Source: a virus. Taken from it: a stretch of 30,653 nt of DNA. The notes beneath the pieces are model-generated. The model had not been told where the DNA came from, did no database searches, and worked only from the letters and a program-made list of their open reading frames with translations. The stretch covers positions 1 to 30,653 of the IMG/VR virus record IMGVR_UViG_3300030117_002279, one strand, 5' to 3'. Shown here in pieces: positions 6,746 through 14,004 of this stretch; within the stretch, counting starts at the first letter, position 1; every line of letters begins with the position of its first letter. A program made the position numbers and the translations under genes.

Positions 6746-8809
6746 TTAGCCGTTCCCAGAGGTAAGAACAGGGGTGAGATCAGGTGAGAACCACACCCAT
6801 TTTGGTGTTCCTTCCAACCTCTTTCTTTTACGTTCATAATGTAAGGATTTGAGAATGGATGAGACAGTCATTATGTCAGATTTTGTTTGTCTTTCGATTG
6901 GTTTCTCTACTGCTTCTGTTAATAAAAGTTCAATTGTTATATCTTTTACAGCGTTAGCTGGATCATTTAAATATTTGGTTATTACTGAAAGCCAGGGTGA
7001 ATCAACCATATATCCGAGGTTTTCTTTTTCAATCTGGTTTTCCTGTTCAAAGGATAAGAAGTGCGATTCTTTATTTTTAAAGGAATGAACGGCAGCCGAC
7101 CAGATGGAATCACGTTCAAGCTGTAAAGAGTCAAGGTCGATTGATTTTGTAGTGCAGGGTATTATATGAAATCTTCGATTACCTGTGTCATCTATCAGCA
7201 AACCTGATTCCTTGTTAGTACTTCCACAAATAATCCCTCTTCTTGGCCATTCTTCAACGGATTTACCGTAGGGAACTCTTAGCAGGTCTGTGGATCTTGA
7301 TAAAAATGCTTTTATTGTGCCTGCGTGTTTGCGACTTGTAACTCCATCAATTTCAGACCATTCCATTCCCCAAGAACGATGTAAGACTAAAAGATCATCT
7401 TTGGAAGAAATATCACCGAGGGCATCAGAGAAGAAGGGTCCAAATAATGTTTGCCAGAATGATGATTTTTTAATACCTTGTGAACCTTGAAGGACAGTTG
7501 CCGAATCATGTTTGCAACCTGGAATATAAACTCTTCTTACTGCGTTTATGAGGGTAAGTTTTAGCATCACATCATATATGGTTGGCTCTTTTAAAGTTTG
7601 ATCCTGTGGCCTTAGATATGTTGAGGCAAGTCTATCTATATAAGTTGGTTGGATTTCGTTGTAACAATGATCAAGATAAAGCTTTACAGGATCATATTCA
7701 TTTTCATGAGCAACTTTAAGAAGGCAATCAATTGCCATTTCTTTTGGCACTTTATAACCAAGCTCTGCAAGTGTCAGGTAAAAAAGTTCAATATTTTTTA
7801 TTACTTTGCCATCCATTTCTATTGAATGGGAAAAGGTATTAAACCTTATTTCCTGTTTTAAATGCCGTAAAAAATTTATTAATTCCTGTGATGTAAGTTG
7901 TTCTAATTTACGAGGAACTGGTGTTGGTTCTTCTGTTGGTTTTATTGAAGTGGGAAAGGATCGTGGCGGTGGAGTCCAGCCATCTTCAGAGGCAAACTTT
8001 TGCAAAGTGCCTAGTGAAACCCCTGATGATTTAAATGATGCCCATTTCTTTTCACATTCCCCTGATTGATACTTGTTGTTTTTTTGTGAAAGCTGTTCCC
8101 AATCGTAAAGGAGTGAATTATCCCCAACTGAATGTGCAGCCATACCAATTTTCAGCCAAGCATCATAATCATCTAGTCGATTTGGATTAATTGATTGAAG
8201 AAGAGAACGTGCTTTATCAGTATCTGAATTGAGGGTTTGTATCTGTGGAGTTGTTGTCTTTTTCTTCTGCTCCATCATCTTTTCGATTATGGCAAAAGGA
8301 GCTTCTGCAATTTCAAGATCTTTTGGCGAGCGATTTTCCATCCATCTATAACCGTCAGTTTTTGGATGTTTACCAGATACTATTGATTGCGTACCATTCC
8401 ACCGCAACTCTATTTGTTCAACAGAACCATCTTCATCTTTTACCCCTGTCTGAAATTTGCGTGTTTTAATTTTTGACCAATATTTTTCTGGAACTTGGTA
8501 AATTATTTGAAATCTACCGACACGACCTGATGTGACCATCCATGATGGAGGTAGTGATGAAAGAGAAAAACCCCATTCACCTAATATTTTTGCTGCTGAT
8601 GGGCCATCATGATCTAAAAAGAGCAGGCCACCCGATGGAGTTCCACAGCAAACACCTATACCTGTAGATTTTTTTGAGGATATTTCTTTGAACAGTTGTG
8701 AGCGTGTAAGTGGATTATTTTGCCAGTCGTTTTGATAGGGTCTTTTATTTTGAACGGCAACAAAACCCCAGTGCTTAGGAAGGCCAAGCAGTTCTTCTTT
8801 TATATCCAT
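6746..8809 (-). CDS. Bifunctional primase-polymerase / VirE-like superfamily 3-type helicase
   Basis: A 687-residue replication protein with three parts. The N-terminal prim-pol domain (about 10-170) has the catalytic acidic motif LLFLDHDG (62-69) and SGKHP (145-149). A PriCT_2-like domain follows at about 200-278 (NPNRLDDYDAWLKIGMAAHS, then SSGVSLGTL). A VirE/D5-like helicase (about 415-600) has Walker A QGSQGIKKSS (441-450) and GMEWSEIDG as Walker B-like acidic segment, then ICGSTNKE as sensor. It probably primes and unwinds phage DNA. No separate DNA polymerase is visible in the window. It is preceded closely by the small ribbon-helix-helix gene, with which it likely forms an operon read from 8955. 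Confidence 0.9.
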   Translation of the reverse strand: MDIKEELLGLPKHWGFVAVQNKRPYQNDWQNNPLTRSQLFKEISSKKSTGIGVCCGTPSGGLLFLDHDGPSAAKILGEWGFSLSSLPPSWMVTSGRVGRFQIIYQVPEKYWSKIKTRKFQTGVKDEDGSVEQIELRWNGTQSIVSGKHPKTDGYRWMENRSPKDLEIAEAPFAIIEKMMEQKKKTTTPQIQTLNSDTDKARSLLQSINPNRLDDYDAWLKIGMAAHSVGDNSLLYDWEQLSQKNNKYQSGECEKKWASFKSSGVSLGTLQKFASEDGWTPPPRSFPTSIKPTEEPTPVPRKLEQLTSQELINFLRHLKQEIRFNTFSHSIEMDGKVIKNIELFYLTLAELGYKVPKEMAIDCLLKVAHENEYDPVKLYLDHCYNEIQPTYIDRLASTYLRPQDQTLKEPTIYDVMLKLTLINAVRRVYIPGCKHDSATVLQGSQGIKKSSFWQTLFGPFFSDALGDISSKDDLLVLHRSWGMEWSEIDGVTSRKHAGTIKAFLSRSTDLLRVPYGKSVEEWPRRGIICGSTNKESGLLIDDTGNRRFHIIPCTTKSIDLDSLQLERDSIWSAAVHSFKNKESHFLSFEQENQIEKENLGYMVDSPWLSVITKYLNDPANAVKDITIELLLTEAVEKPIERQTKSDIMTVSSILKSLHYERKRKRLEGTPKWVWFSPDLTPVLTSGNG

Positions 8810-8811
8810 TG

Positions 8812-8955
8812 TTATGCAGCCTGCTCCATTTTTTCAGAAACTATTAATCTGAGTAAACAGGATCTCGATTCAGACCCTTTGTTATCATCAAGCCATTTTA
8901 TCTGACCCTGCGAGAGTTGAATATTAATTGTCTTTAATGTTTGTTCTTGTTCCAT
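8812..8955 (-). CDS. 47-aa ribbon-helix-helix (Arc/CopG-like) protein
   Basis: Forty-seven residues starting MEQEQTLKTINIQLSQGQIK. The pattern is that of a ribbon-helix-helix DNA-binding protein: an N-terminal beta strand with alternating polar residues (KTINIQLS), a first helix (GQIKWLDDNKG), then a second helix beginning SRSCLLRLIVSEKMEQ. The gene precedes the primase-helicase by two bases, and its ATG faces the divergent helicase gene across about 58 bases. It is a good candidate for an autoregulator of the divergent promoter region. No partner toxin is visible, so a toxin-antitoxin role is unlikely. Confidence 0.75.
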   Translation of the reverse strand: MEQEQTLKTINIQLSQGQIKWLDDNKGSESRSCLLRLIVSEKMEQAA

Positions 8956-9013
8956 ATCTAGGGTTGTTTATGTGTAACTATAGGGTAAGATAACACTAAA
9001 TCTAGTATGGTCA
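8956..9013. promoter_or_regulatory. Divergent early promoter/operator region
   Basis: Only 58 bases separate the minus-strand RHH gene from the plus-strand helicase, so promoters for both directions probably lie here or overlap the genes. It contains an imperfect inverted repeat with arms TGTGTAAC (8971-8978 region) and GATAACACT (8989-8997), and repeated TAGGGT and ATCTAG words (ATCTAG at both ends). These are plausible operator half-sites for the adjacent RHH protein. Promoter boxes are weak: TTGTTT 8964-8969 and TAAGAT 8986-8991 is the best plus-strand pair I can find. Confidence 0.45.
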
Positions 9014-10327
9014 ATGGTTAAATTAAGGGAGTATCAAAAAGCAGCAAGCAGTAAGTTGACTAGGCTTTGTCAGATCAAGAAATGTGCATATTTAAGTGGT
9101 GAGTGCAGAACAGGTAAAACGCTTGTTGCATTATCTGTTGTCAGAAATATGGCACTTGAAAAGGTGTTAGTGATAACCAAGAAAAAGGCAATACCAAGTA
9201 TAAAAAGTGATGTTGAGAAAATGAATCTTGAGAAGGTAGTATCCATAACTAACTTTGAGCAGCTTAAAAATTTTAAGGGTACAAGTTGGAACATGATCAT
9301 CGTTGATGAAGCCCATAGTGTGGGAGCATTTCCAAAACCATCGCAGAGGTATCTGAATATCTTACAACTAAGATATAACAGCATCATTCTGATGAGTGGA
9401 ACACCAAGCCCTGAAAGTTTCAGCCAGCTTTATCATCAATGGTCATTAACACCTTTTTTATGGAGTAAATATCAGAATTTTTACAGGTGGGCCAGTGACT
9501 ATGTGGATGTAAAGGAGAAAAGAGTTGGAACTGGTGTTGTGATCAAAGATTATTCAGATGCTAAGCAAAGCAGAATTTTAAAAGATATTGAACCTTATAC
9601 AGTGCAGATGACTCAAAGGGAAGCTGGTTTCACTCAAGAGGTTGAAGAAGAAGTGCATCTTGTGAAGATGTCGAGAAGAACTTACAGGCTTGCTTATCGG
9701 ATATTCAAAAACGGTGTTATTGGTAAACCAGGCAGAAGATCAGTGGTGGCTGATACAGGGGCTAAAGTAATGAGCAAGTTACGTCAGATTTATAACGGCC
9801 ATGTGATCACTGAGAATCATGGTGCTGTTGTTTTTGATAAAAGCAAAATTGAATATATAAGAGATAACTTCAGTGGAAGGATTGCCATTTTATATTGCTT
9901 CATTGCAGAGGGTAAAATGCTTGAAGAAAGTTTTGGTCATAGAGCAACAGATGATCCAGATATATTTAATGCCGTAAGTGATTCTGTTTTTATTGGTCAA
10001 GTCAAGAGTTGCAGAGAAGGTGTAAATTTAAGCAGTGCCGACCACTTGATCTTTTTGGGTATAGATTATTCTGCACTAAGTTATTTGCAGGGCAGGGAAA
10101 GAGCAAGTTTTCTTGGCAGGGATAGAAAGAATAAAATCCATTATATTTTTGCGGAGAAGGGAATCGAGCCAAAAGTTTTTGAGGTAGTACAATCAAAGGA
10201 AAGCTATACGATCAAGCATTACAGAAATGACAGAAGCTCAATATCAGAAGAAGCTGATCGACAAGCACGAGAAAGAAGGGTGGACAGTAATCAAATTAAT
10301 TATGTGCAACAAAGCTGGTTTACCTGA
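9014..10327 (+). CDS. SNF2/DEAH-box-like superfamily 2 helicase
   Basis: A 437-residue helicase. An LREYQ motif near the start, Walker A SGECRTGKT (28-36), Walker B IIVDEAH (95-101), motif III LMSGTPSP (126-133), and C-terminal motifs IGQVKSCREGVNLSSADHLI and ALSYLQGRERASFLGRD (motif V and arginine-finger motif VI) give a complete two-lobed SF2 helicase of the SNF2-like phage type. It probably remodels or unwinds DNA during replication or recombination. It opens the plus-strand early cluster and its last 101 bases overlap the VRR-NUC gene. The ATG at 9014 is the first good start after the divergent intergenic region. Confidence 0.9.
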   Translation: MVKLREYQKAASSKLTRLCQIKKCAYLSGECRTGKTLVALSVVRNMALEKVLVITKKKAIPSIKSDVEKMNLEKVVSITNFEQLKNFKGTSWNMIIVDEAHSVGAFPKPSQRYLNILQLRYNSIILMSGTPSPESFSQLYHQWSLTPFLWSKYQNFYRWASDYVDVKEKRVGTGVVIKDYSDAKQSRILKDIEPYTVQMTQREAGFTQEVEEEVHLVKMSRRTYRLAYRIFKNGVIGKPGRRSVVADTGAKVMSKLRQIYNGHVITENHGAVVFDKSKIEYIRDNFSGRIAILYCFIAEGKMLEESFGHRATDDPDIFNAVSDSVFIGQVKSCREGVNLSSADHLIFLGIDYSALSYLQGRERASFLGRDRKNKIHYIFAEKGIEPKVFEVVQSKESYTIKHYRNDRSSISEEADRQARERRVDSNQINYVQQSWFT

Positions 10328-10466
10328 TCTGATTTGCATGAAACCAGATGAGGTTAAATTTATTGAGGTTAAAGGGCCGAAGGGGAGGCTTAGCGAAATC
10401 CAGAAATATAGGATTGAAGAGTTAAAGGAGAAAGGATTTGATGTAAAAGTAATGAAACCTTGTTGA
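10227..10466 (+). CDS. VRR-NUC domain nuclease
   Basis: A 79-residue stand-alone VRR-NUC protein of the PD-(D/E)XK nuclease superfamily. The visible core is EAQYQKKLIDKHEKEGW (conserved Glu and Gln helix), then KAGLPDLIC (catalytic Asp), then VKFIEVKGPKGRLSEIQK (the E-x-K pair with downstream Gln). The length fits single-domain phage members. Such proteins are usually Holliday-junction or flap nucleases paired with an SNF2 helicase, exactly as here. The start lies 101 bases inside the helicase gene. Since the conserved Glu/Gln helix is at the very N-terminus, a shorter start is unlikely and the overlap appears real. Confidence 0.88.
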   Translation: MTEAQYQKKLIDKHEKEGWTVIKLIMCNKAGLPDLICMKPDEVKFIEVKGPKGRLSEIQKYRIEELKEKGFDVKVMKPC

Positions 10467-10501
10467 CAGTTGTTGACACCTGATGTAATCTAAAGATAAA
10501 T
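10463..10501 (+). promoter_or_regulatory. Tandem TTGACA element, candidate promoter (copy 1)
   Basis: TTGACA is present at 10463-10468 and again at 10473-10478, one helical turn apart. A candidate -10 GATAAA lies at 10495-10500, 16 bases after the second copy. The TGA stop of the VRR-NUC gene lies inside the first TTGACA. A near-identical arrangement occurs at 11266-11281. It likely drives the gene starting at 10517, either as a promoter or a repeated regulator site. Confidence 0.5.
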
Positions 10502-10516
10502 CAACCACCGATTAAA

Positions 10517-10837
10517 ATGACCAATTATTATTTAACAGACAAAGAACAACAGCTTTTGAAATGCAAATTTGTAAAAGTCGATGAGTGGGGGCCTCTTGCA
10601 GAAGATGATGGCGTTTGCCCCAGTACTCAAATGTTTGACTTTGAGGACGCTTTAGCTGTTTGTGAAAGCAAGGAACAAGTTAAAGGCTTGTTGAGCAGCT
10701 TAGAAGCAAAGGAAATTATTTTTTGTGATCCTATATGGGATGGTAAAAATGACAAACTTATTTATTTTTTTGAAAACGATTTTTGTAAATGGGTTGCTAA
10801 AGGTGGCGACTACACAAAAAAACAGGAGGTTAAGTAA
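10517..10837 (+). CDS. Hypothetical protein, 106 aa
   Basis: An acidic 106-residue protein that I do not recognise. It contains VDEWGPLAEDDGVCPSTQMF and a helical middle (EQVKGLLSSLEAKEIIF), followed by an aromatic-rich segment DKLIYFFENDFCKWV. There is no signal peptide or membrane segment. The gene follows a candidate promoter by about 16 bases and is immediately followed by the 143-aa gene with no gap. GGAGG at its 3' end serves as ribosome site for that gene, so the two are probably co-expressed. Both lie inside the early replication cluster. They could be host-takeover or inhibitor proteins, but nothing in the sequence shows it. Confidence 0.75.
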   Translation: MTNYYLTDKEQQLLKCKFVKVDEWGPLAEDDGVCPSTQMFDFEDALAVCESKEQVKGLLSSLEAKEIIFCDPIWDGKNDKLIYFFENDFCKWVAKGGDYTKKQEVK

Positions 10838-11269
10838 ATGCCCACAAAACTAACAGGACTTGAAATTGAGATCATTACAGACAGACCAGAAGAATGTATT
10901 GTCGAATGTTCTTGTCAATTTTACACAGATGAAATGATTGCCAAATATGGCGACTATAACAAAACCGATGAAATCATTTCTGAAGTTTGGGAAGATGTAG
11001 AACGTAAAGTATATCCCGAACAAAAAGTATGGGATAGCTGCCATAAATTGTATTGGCATTTAGAGGATCACAAGACATTACCAGATGAATTAGATGAGAT
11101 TGACAAAATGGTTTTAGATGATTGTATTTCTGGTAGCACTATGGATAGATGCGATGAAGTAAGTCCTCAATATGGAGGTAAGGTTACTGCAACAGCAATA
11201 CGTCTTATTGAGAAGTTAGAAAAACTAGGTGTTAAATTTAGCTACGCAGAAAGATGGTATAACAGTTGA
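10838..11269 (+). CDS. Hypothetical protein, 143 aa
   Basis: A 143-residue acidic protein, not recognised. It has several Cys residues (ECIVECSCQF and DDCISGSTMDRCDE) and a His/Cys pair in WDSCHKLYWHLEDHKT, so metal binding is possible but no standard zinc motif is complete. No membrane segment. Its ATG follows the previous stop with AGGAGG nine bases upstream, a strong ribosome site. Its TGA stop lies in a TTGACA box that starts the second copy of the tandem element. Function unknown. Confidence 0.75.
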   Translation: MPTKLTGLEIEIITDRPEECIVECSCQFYTDEMIAKYGDYNKTDEIISEVWEDVERKVYPEQKVWDSCHKLYWHLEDHKTLPDELDEIDKMVLDDCISGSTMDRCDEVSPQYGGKVTATAIRLIEKLEKLGVKFSYAERWYNS

Positions 11270-11293
11270 CAAGTGTTGACCGTTAGTTATTAT
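11266..11293 (+). promoter_or_regulatory. Tandem TTGACA element, candidate promoter (copy 2)
   Basis: TTGACA at 11266-11271 and TTGACC at 11276-11281 repeat the arrangement seen at 10463-10478, again with the upstream gene's TGA inside the first box. TATTAT at 11288-11293 lies 16 bases after the first box, a good -35/-10 pair. It would drive the small gene at 11319 and the following cluster (nuclease, Rad52, SSB). Confidence 0.5.
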
Positions 11294-11318
11294 TAGAAAG
11301 CCCCTGAAACCCAACCCC

Positions 11319-11456
11319 ATGAAACACGCTCTACTTTATCTCTGCATTTTTGGCATAGGATATTTTGCACTTACAGATTCATTACTTCAATCTACCAAGA
11401 TAGATTGCTTTACATATAATGTCGAGGCTGCTTGTGAGGAGCTTGCCAGAAAATGA
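11319..11456 (+). CDS. 45-aa small membrane or exported peptide
   Basis: A 45-codon frame beginning MKHALLYLCIFGIGYFALTD: a short positive start, a hydrophobic run of about 15 residues, then a polar part with Cys residues (IDCFTYNVEAACEELARK). It could be an inner-membrane peptide or carry an uncleaved signal anchor. Its stop overlaps the next ATG as ATGA. No strong Shine-Dalgarno is visible. Many early phage genes of this size act on host functions, but none can be assigned here. Confidence 0.55.
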   Translation: MKHALLYLCIFGIGYFALTDSLLQSTKIDCFTYNVEAACEELARK

Positions 11457-11740
11457 TGAGTGAATATGATCTTGGTCTGCGCTTTCATAAATCACCGAGG
11501 AAGAAGCGACCAACCCCTGAACGCTCCGACCTCGGCAACCCAATTTTAACTATGACCGACAAAGAAATCTTTAATACATTTGCATCTGTAATTGATTCTC
11601 CTGACGCCTCACCATTTTTAAAACGCTTGGCACAGGCTGGTCTTGTTGCAATGCCACAGGATAAGGCACTTATTTTGAAAACATGGCCACGTTTGATGAT
11701 GCAATATGGCCCTCACACAAAGAGGTACACAGATTCATGA
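11453..11740 (+). CDS. Hypothetical protein, 95 aa
   Basis: Ninety-five residues, not recognised. The start is basic and proline-rich (FHKSPRKKRPTPERSDLGNP), followed by a predicted helical segment (MTDKEIFNTFASVIDSPDAS, then PFLKRLAQAGLVAMPQDKAL). Two adjacent ATG codons (11453 and 11456) could both serve as start. The first overlaps the upstream stop. The stop overlaps the next start as ATGA. No membrane segment or known motif is seen. Confidence 0.65.
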   Translation: MMSEYDLGLRFHKSPRKKRPTPERSDLGNPILTMTDKEIFNTFASVIDSPDASPFLKRLAQAGLVAMPQDKALILKTWPRLMMQYGPHTKRYTDS

Positions 11741-12045
11741 CAACTCTAAATGACCTGTTTAATTTCGAAGCTGAACTTTCTTTAGACTGTCCATTTTGCC
11801 AAGGCAATTATCTTCATCAACAGGCTTATCGAATCTGGTCTACAAATGAAGATCAACAAAGTGACTGTCTCACTATTTTTGATAAAAATAAAAAGTTAAG
11901 TATTCAGAAAACACTTAAAGAAGAAAACCCAAGTTCAAGATGTAGAGGTGCTATCTGCATTGAGTTTTGGTGTGAAGATTGCGATAAAATTTCTACTTTT
12001 AAAATACTTCAGCACAAAGGTTGTACTTACTTAGGATGGAAATAA
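11737..12045 (+). CDS. Hypothetical zinc-ribbon-like protein, 102 aa
   Basis: Starting at the ATGA overlap (11737) this gene encodes 102 residues. An in-frame ATG at 11683 would add 18 residues but lies deep in the upstream gene. The protein has DCPFCQGN near residue 18 and FWCEDCDK near residue 80, two CxxC pairs separated by about 60 residues, as in zinc ribbons, plus a further RCRGAIC pair. That suggests a metal-stabilised fold, perhaps nucleic-acid binding. The family is not recognised. Its TAA overlaps the next ATG (TAATG), so it is coupled to the exonuclease. Confidence 0.65.
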   Translation: MTTLNDLFNFEAELSLDCPFCQGNYLHQQAYRIWSTNEDQQSDCLTIFDKNKKLSIQKTLKEENPSSRCRGAICIEFWCEDCDKISTFKILQHKGCTYLGWK

Positions 12046-12848
12046 TGACAACTGGATCAATTCAAATTTCAAACGAAAACTACCATGCTGATTCTGCTAT
12101 ATCAGCATCCATGCAAAAAGTAATGGTATCTCATGGGCCAAGAGCTTACTGGAACTCTTTTCTTAATCCTGAAAGGCCAGAACAAAAACCGACAAGTGCA
12201 ATGCTTCTTGGGACATTGACCCATTGTGCCGTTCTTGAACCTGATGAACTGACAAAGAGATTTGTTTCGGTATCTTCAAGGACAACCAAAAAAGGTAAGG
12301 AGGAGGCAAAAGAGGCTGAAGAAAAAGGCATGACTGCCGTTACAGAATCTGATATGGCAAATGCTATTAAGATGAGAGATGCGGTATTTGCAGAACCCCA
12401 TGCCAAGAAGTTACTGAGTTTTGGTATTGCAGAAAAATCATACTGGTGGGATGACAAGACATCTGGTTTGACCTGTAAGTGCAGGCCTGATTGGCTGAAC
12501 AGGGAAACTATCGTGGATCTTAAAACCAGTAGAACAGGAGCAAACCCTAGAGACTTTGCAAAGGCTGTTGCTAATTTCAAGTACCATTTGCAATGCGCTC
12601 ATTATCTATCTGGCATCCCATCAGCAAAGAGATTTATCTTTCTTGTGGTGCAATCTGAATATCCATTTGATGTTGGATTATGGGAGCTTGATGATGATGC
12701 GTTGCAAGAAGGGCAAAAACTGTCTAGAGAAGCTTTAGATAAGATTGCCGAATGTCGCCTGCTTGATGATTGGCCAAGCTGGTGTAAAACAGGAGTTCAA
12801 TCTTTATCCCTGCCCCGATGGGCATTTTCAACCCCTTTAGAAAAATGA
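12045..12848 (+). CDS. RecE-like PD-(D/E)XK exonuclease
   Basis: A 267-residue nuclease of the exodeoxyribonuclease VIII (RecE) PDDEXK type. The N-terminal region has SAMLLGTLTHCAVLEPDE (51-68), a family motif with a conserved His. The core has CKCRPDWL (Asp149), TIVDLKTS (Asp158, Lys160) and the following Q-Y helix KYHLQCAHYL. Its partner is the Rad52-like annealing protein encoded next, with an ATGA overlap. Together they form a two-gene single-strand annealing system in which the nuclease resects duplex ends and the annealase pairs the exposed strands. The start 12045 (TAATG, with AGGA upstream) is preferred over 12021 and 12036. Confidence 0.88.
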   Translation: MTTGSIQISNENYHADSAISASMQKVMVSHGPRAYWNSFLNPERPEQKPTSAMLLGTLTHCAVLEPDELTKRFVSVSSRTTKKGKEEAKEAEEKGMTAVTESDMANAIKMRDAVFAEPHAKKLLSFGIAEKSYWWDDKTSGLTCKCRPDWLNRETIVDLKTSRTGANPRDFAKAVANFKYHLQCAHYLSGIPSAKRFIFLVVQSEYPFDVGLWELDDDALQEGQKLSREALDKIAECRLLDDWPSWCKTGVQSLSLPRWAFSTPLEK

Positions 12849-13477
12849 GTTTTAATGAAGAGCAGAAAAAACTGCTTAACCAAAAAATTAACAAAGATAA
12901 TGTCACCTTCAGACCAGGCGGCGGTGGTCAGAAGTTAGCTTATGTTGAAAGCTGGCACGTTATACAGGAAGCAAACCGCATTTTTGGTTTTGATGGCTGG
13001 TCATCAGAAACAATAGAAGCTGGTCTTGTTGCAGAAGATCCAAAATGTGTTTCTTATATTGCAAAGGTAAGAATTACAGTTGGAAACGTTATTAGAGAAG
13101 GTTATGGCTCTGGTCATGGTCGCATGGGCAGTATTGGTGAAAAGCATGAATCAGCAATTAAGGAAGCGGAAAGTGATGCTAGGAAGAGAGCATTAATGCA
13201 ATTTGGAGATCAATTTGGCCTGTCTTTATACGATAAAGACAAGGCATGGTTAAAACCTGATGATAGTAAACCAACTGTCTCAAGTAATAAACCAATTGAT
13301 AGATCTGAAAGTGATAAGTTCATTAAAGAATGTGAAGCCTTTATTAATAAACCAAGTAATAAAGACAAACTCGGTTTGTTAAAGAAAAACATTTCAAAAC
13401 GATATGAAACTAATGCTATTAGTGAAGATCAAAGAGATGGATTACTGACACTTATTTTAGAGAAGGAGGATTCATGA
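12845..13477 (+). CDS. Rad52/22-like single-strand annealing protein
   Basis: A 210-residue protein from the ATG at 12845, which overlaps the exonuclease stop; an upstream ATG at 12818 would add nine residues. It contains the Rad52 family core: GQKLAYVESWHVIQEANRIF, GFDGWSSE, and REGYGSGHGRMGS followed by KHESAIKEAESDARKRALMQ and FGDQFGLSLYDKD. The last is a hallmark of Rad52-type annealases. The C-terminal 70 residues are polar and probably flexible. It should bind single-stranded ends made by the RecE-like enzyme and anneal them, for recombination or concatemer formation. The next gene is coupled through ATGA with a strong AAGGAGG site. Confidence 0.92.
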   Translation: MSFNEEQKKLLNQKINKDNVTFRPGGGGQKLAYVESWHVIQEANRIFGFDGWSSETIEAGLVAEDPKCVSYIAKVRITVGNVIREGYGSGHGRMGSIGEKHESAIKEAESDARKRALMQFGDQFGLSLYDKDKAWLKPDDSKPTVSSNKPIDRSESDKFIKECEAFINKPSNKDKLGLLKKNISKRYETNAISEDQRDGLLTLILEKEDS

Positions 13478-13668
13478 ATGAACTTATAACATCAGATCAA
13501 TTGGCTGAAGAGCTTGGTGTAAAACCTCAAACTGTGCGACTTTGGAGAACCAAAACTCGCAAGGGTCACCCCAGTGGCCCAAAATGGACTGTCATCCTTA
13601 ATAACACTATTCGGTATAACCGAGAAGATATTGAGGATTGGCAGAACAAATCAAACAACCCTGACTAA
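13474..13668 (+). CDS. 64-aa helix-turn-helix protein (excisionase/MerR-like fold)
   Basis: Sixty-four residues with a compact HTH_17-type domain: ITSDQLAEELGVKPQTVRLW gives the helix-turn-helix and is followed by a basic wing RTKTRKGHPSGPKWTVI and RYNREDIEDWQ. This is the fold used by phage excisionases and small regulators. No integrase is in the window, so an excisionase role is unsupported. It may regulate the early cluster or act as a recombination accessory factor. A strong AAGGAGG ribosome site precedes it. Confidence 0.8.
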   Translation: MNELITSDQLAEELGVKPQTVRLWRTKTRKGHPSGPKWTVILNNTIRYNREDIEDWQNKSNNPD

Positions 13669-13678
13669 TTAAATTATC

Positions 13679-13999
13679 ATGCTAAGCATTACAGCCGTTG
13701 GCAACCTAGCCTCAGACCCAGTACAGAAGGAAACTTCTCAAGGTACTAAGGTGACAAACTTCAGACTACTTACAGACATACAGGATGTTACTGTTCAAAT
13801 TGATTGCACCGTATGGGGCAACCGAGGGGATGCTGTCATGGACTATATAAAAAAAGGCAATCAGATTACCGTGACAGGATCTGGTAATTTGAATACTTTT
13901 GAGAAAAGAGATGGCAGCCCTGGAGCATCTATTCAGGTAAGAGTAAATGATTTTACATTACCTGTGAAGAATAGAAACTCAGAAGCAATCCCAGCCTGA
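13679..13999 (+). CDS. ssb: Single-stranded DNA-binding protein (OB fold)
   Basis: A 106-residue SSB. MLSITAVGNLASDPVQKETS and GTKVTNFRLLTD, then DCTVWGNRGDAVMDYIKKGN, QITVTGSGNLNTF and the closing strand IQVRVNDFTLP follow the standard bacterial SSB OB-fold order. It would coat single strands for replication and for the exonuclease-Rad52 pair just upstream. The C-terminus ends after the OB fold (RNSEAIPA) and lacks the acidic DDDIPF-like tail used by bacterial SSBs to recruit partners. A possible terminator follows immediately. Confidence 0.9.
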   Translation: MLSITAVGNLASDPVQKETSQGTKVTNFRLLTDIQDVTVQIDCTVWGNRGDAVMDYIKKGNQITVTGSGNLNTFEKRDGSPGASIQVRVNDFTLPVKNRNSEAIPA

Positions 14000-14004
14000 T
14001 TTAT

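Noticed and set aside
6634-6837. A 67-codon minus-strand frame with a hydrophobic Tyr/Ile-rich run
   Set aside because: It is made from the TA dinucleotide repeats of the intergenic region and overlaps the end of the primase-helicase gene. The hydrophobic run is a by-product of base composition, and no ribosome site is present.
8812-8955. RHH protein considered as an antitoxin
   Set aside because: No toxin-like gene is adjacent. The neighbours are replication genes.
12021-12044. Longer starts for the RecE-like exonuclease (12021 or 12036)
   Set aside because: Both lie within the previous gene. The TAATG junction at 12045 with AGGA upstream fits the coupling pattern of the neighbours better.
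13474-13668. Small HTH protein considered as an excisionase
   Set aside because: No integrase or attachment site is recognisable in the window, so lysogeny functions are not supported. Only the fold is reported.
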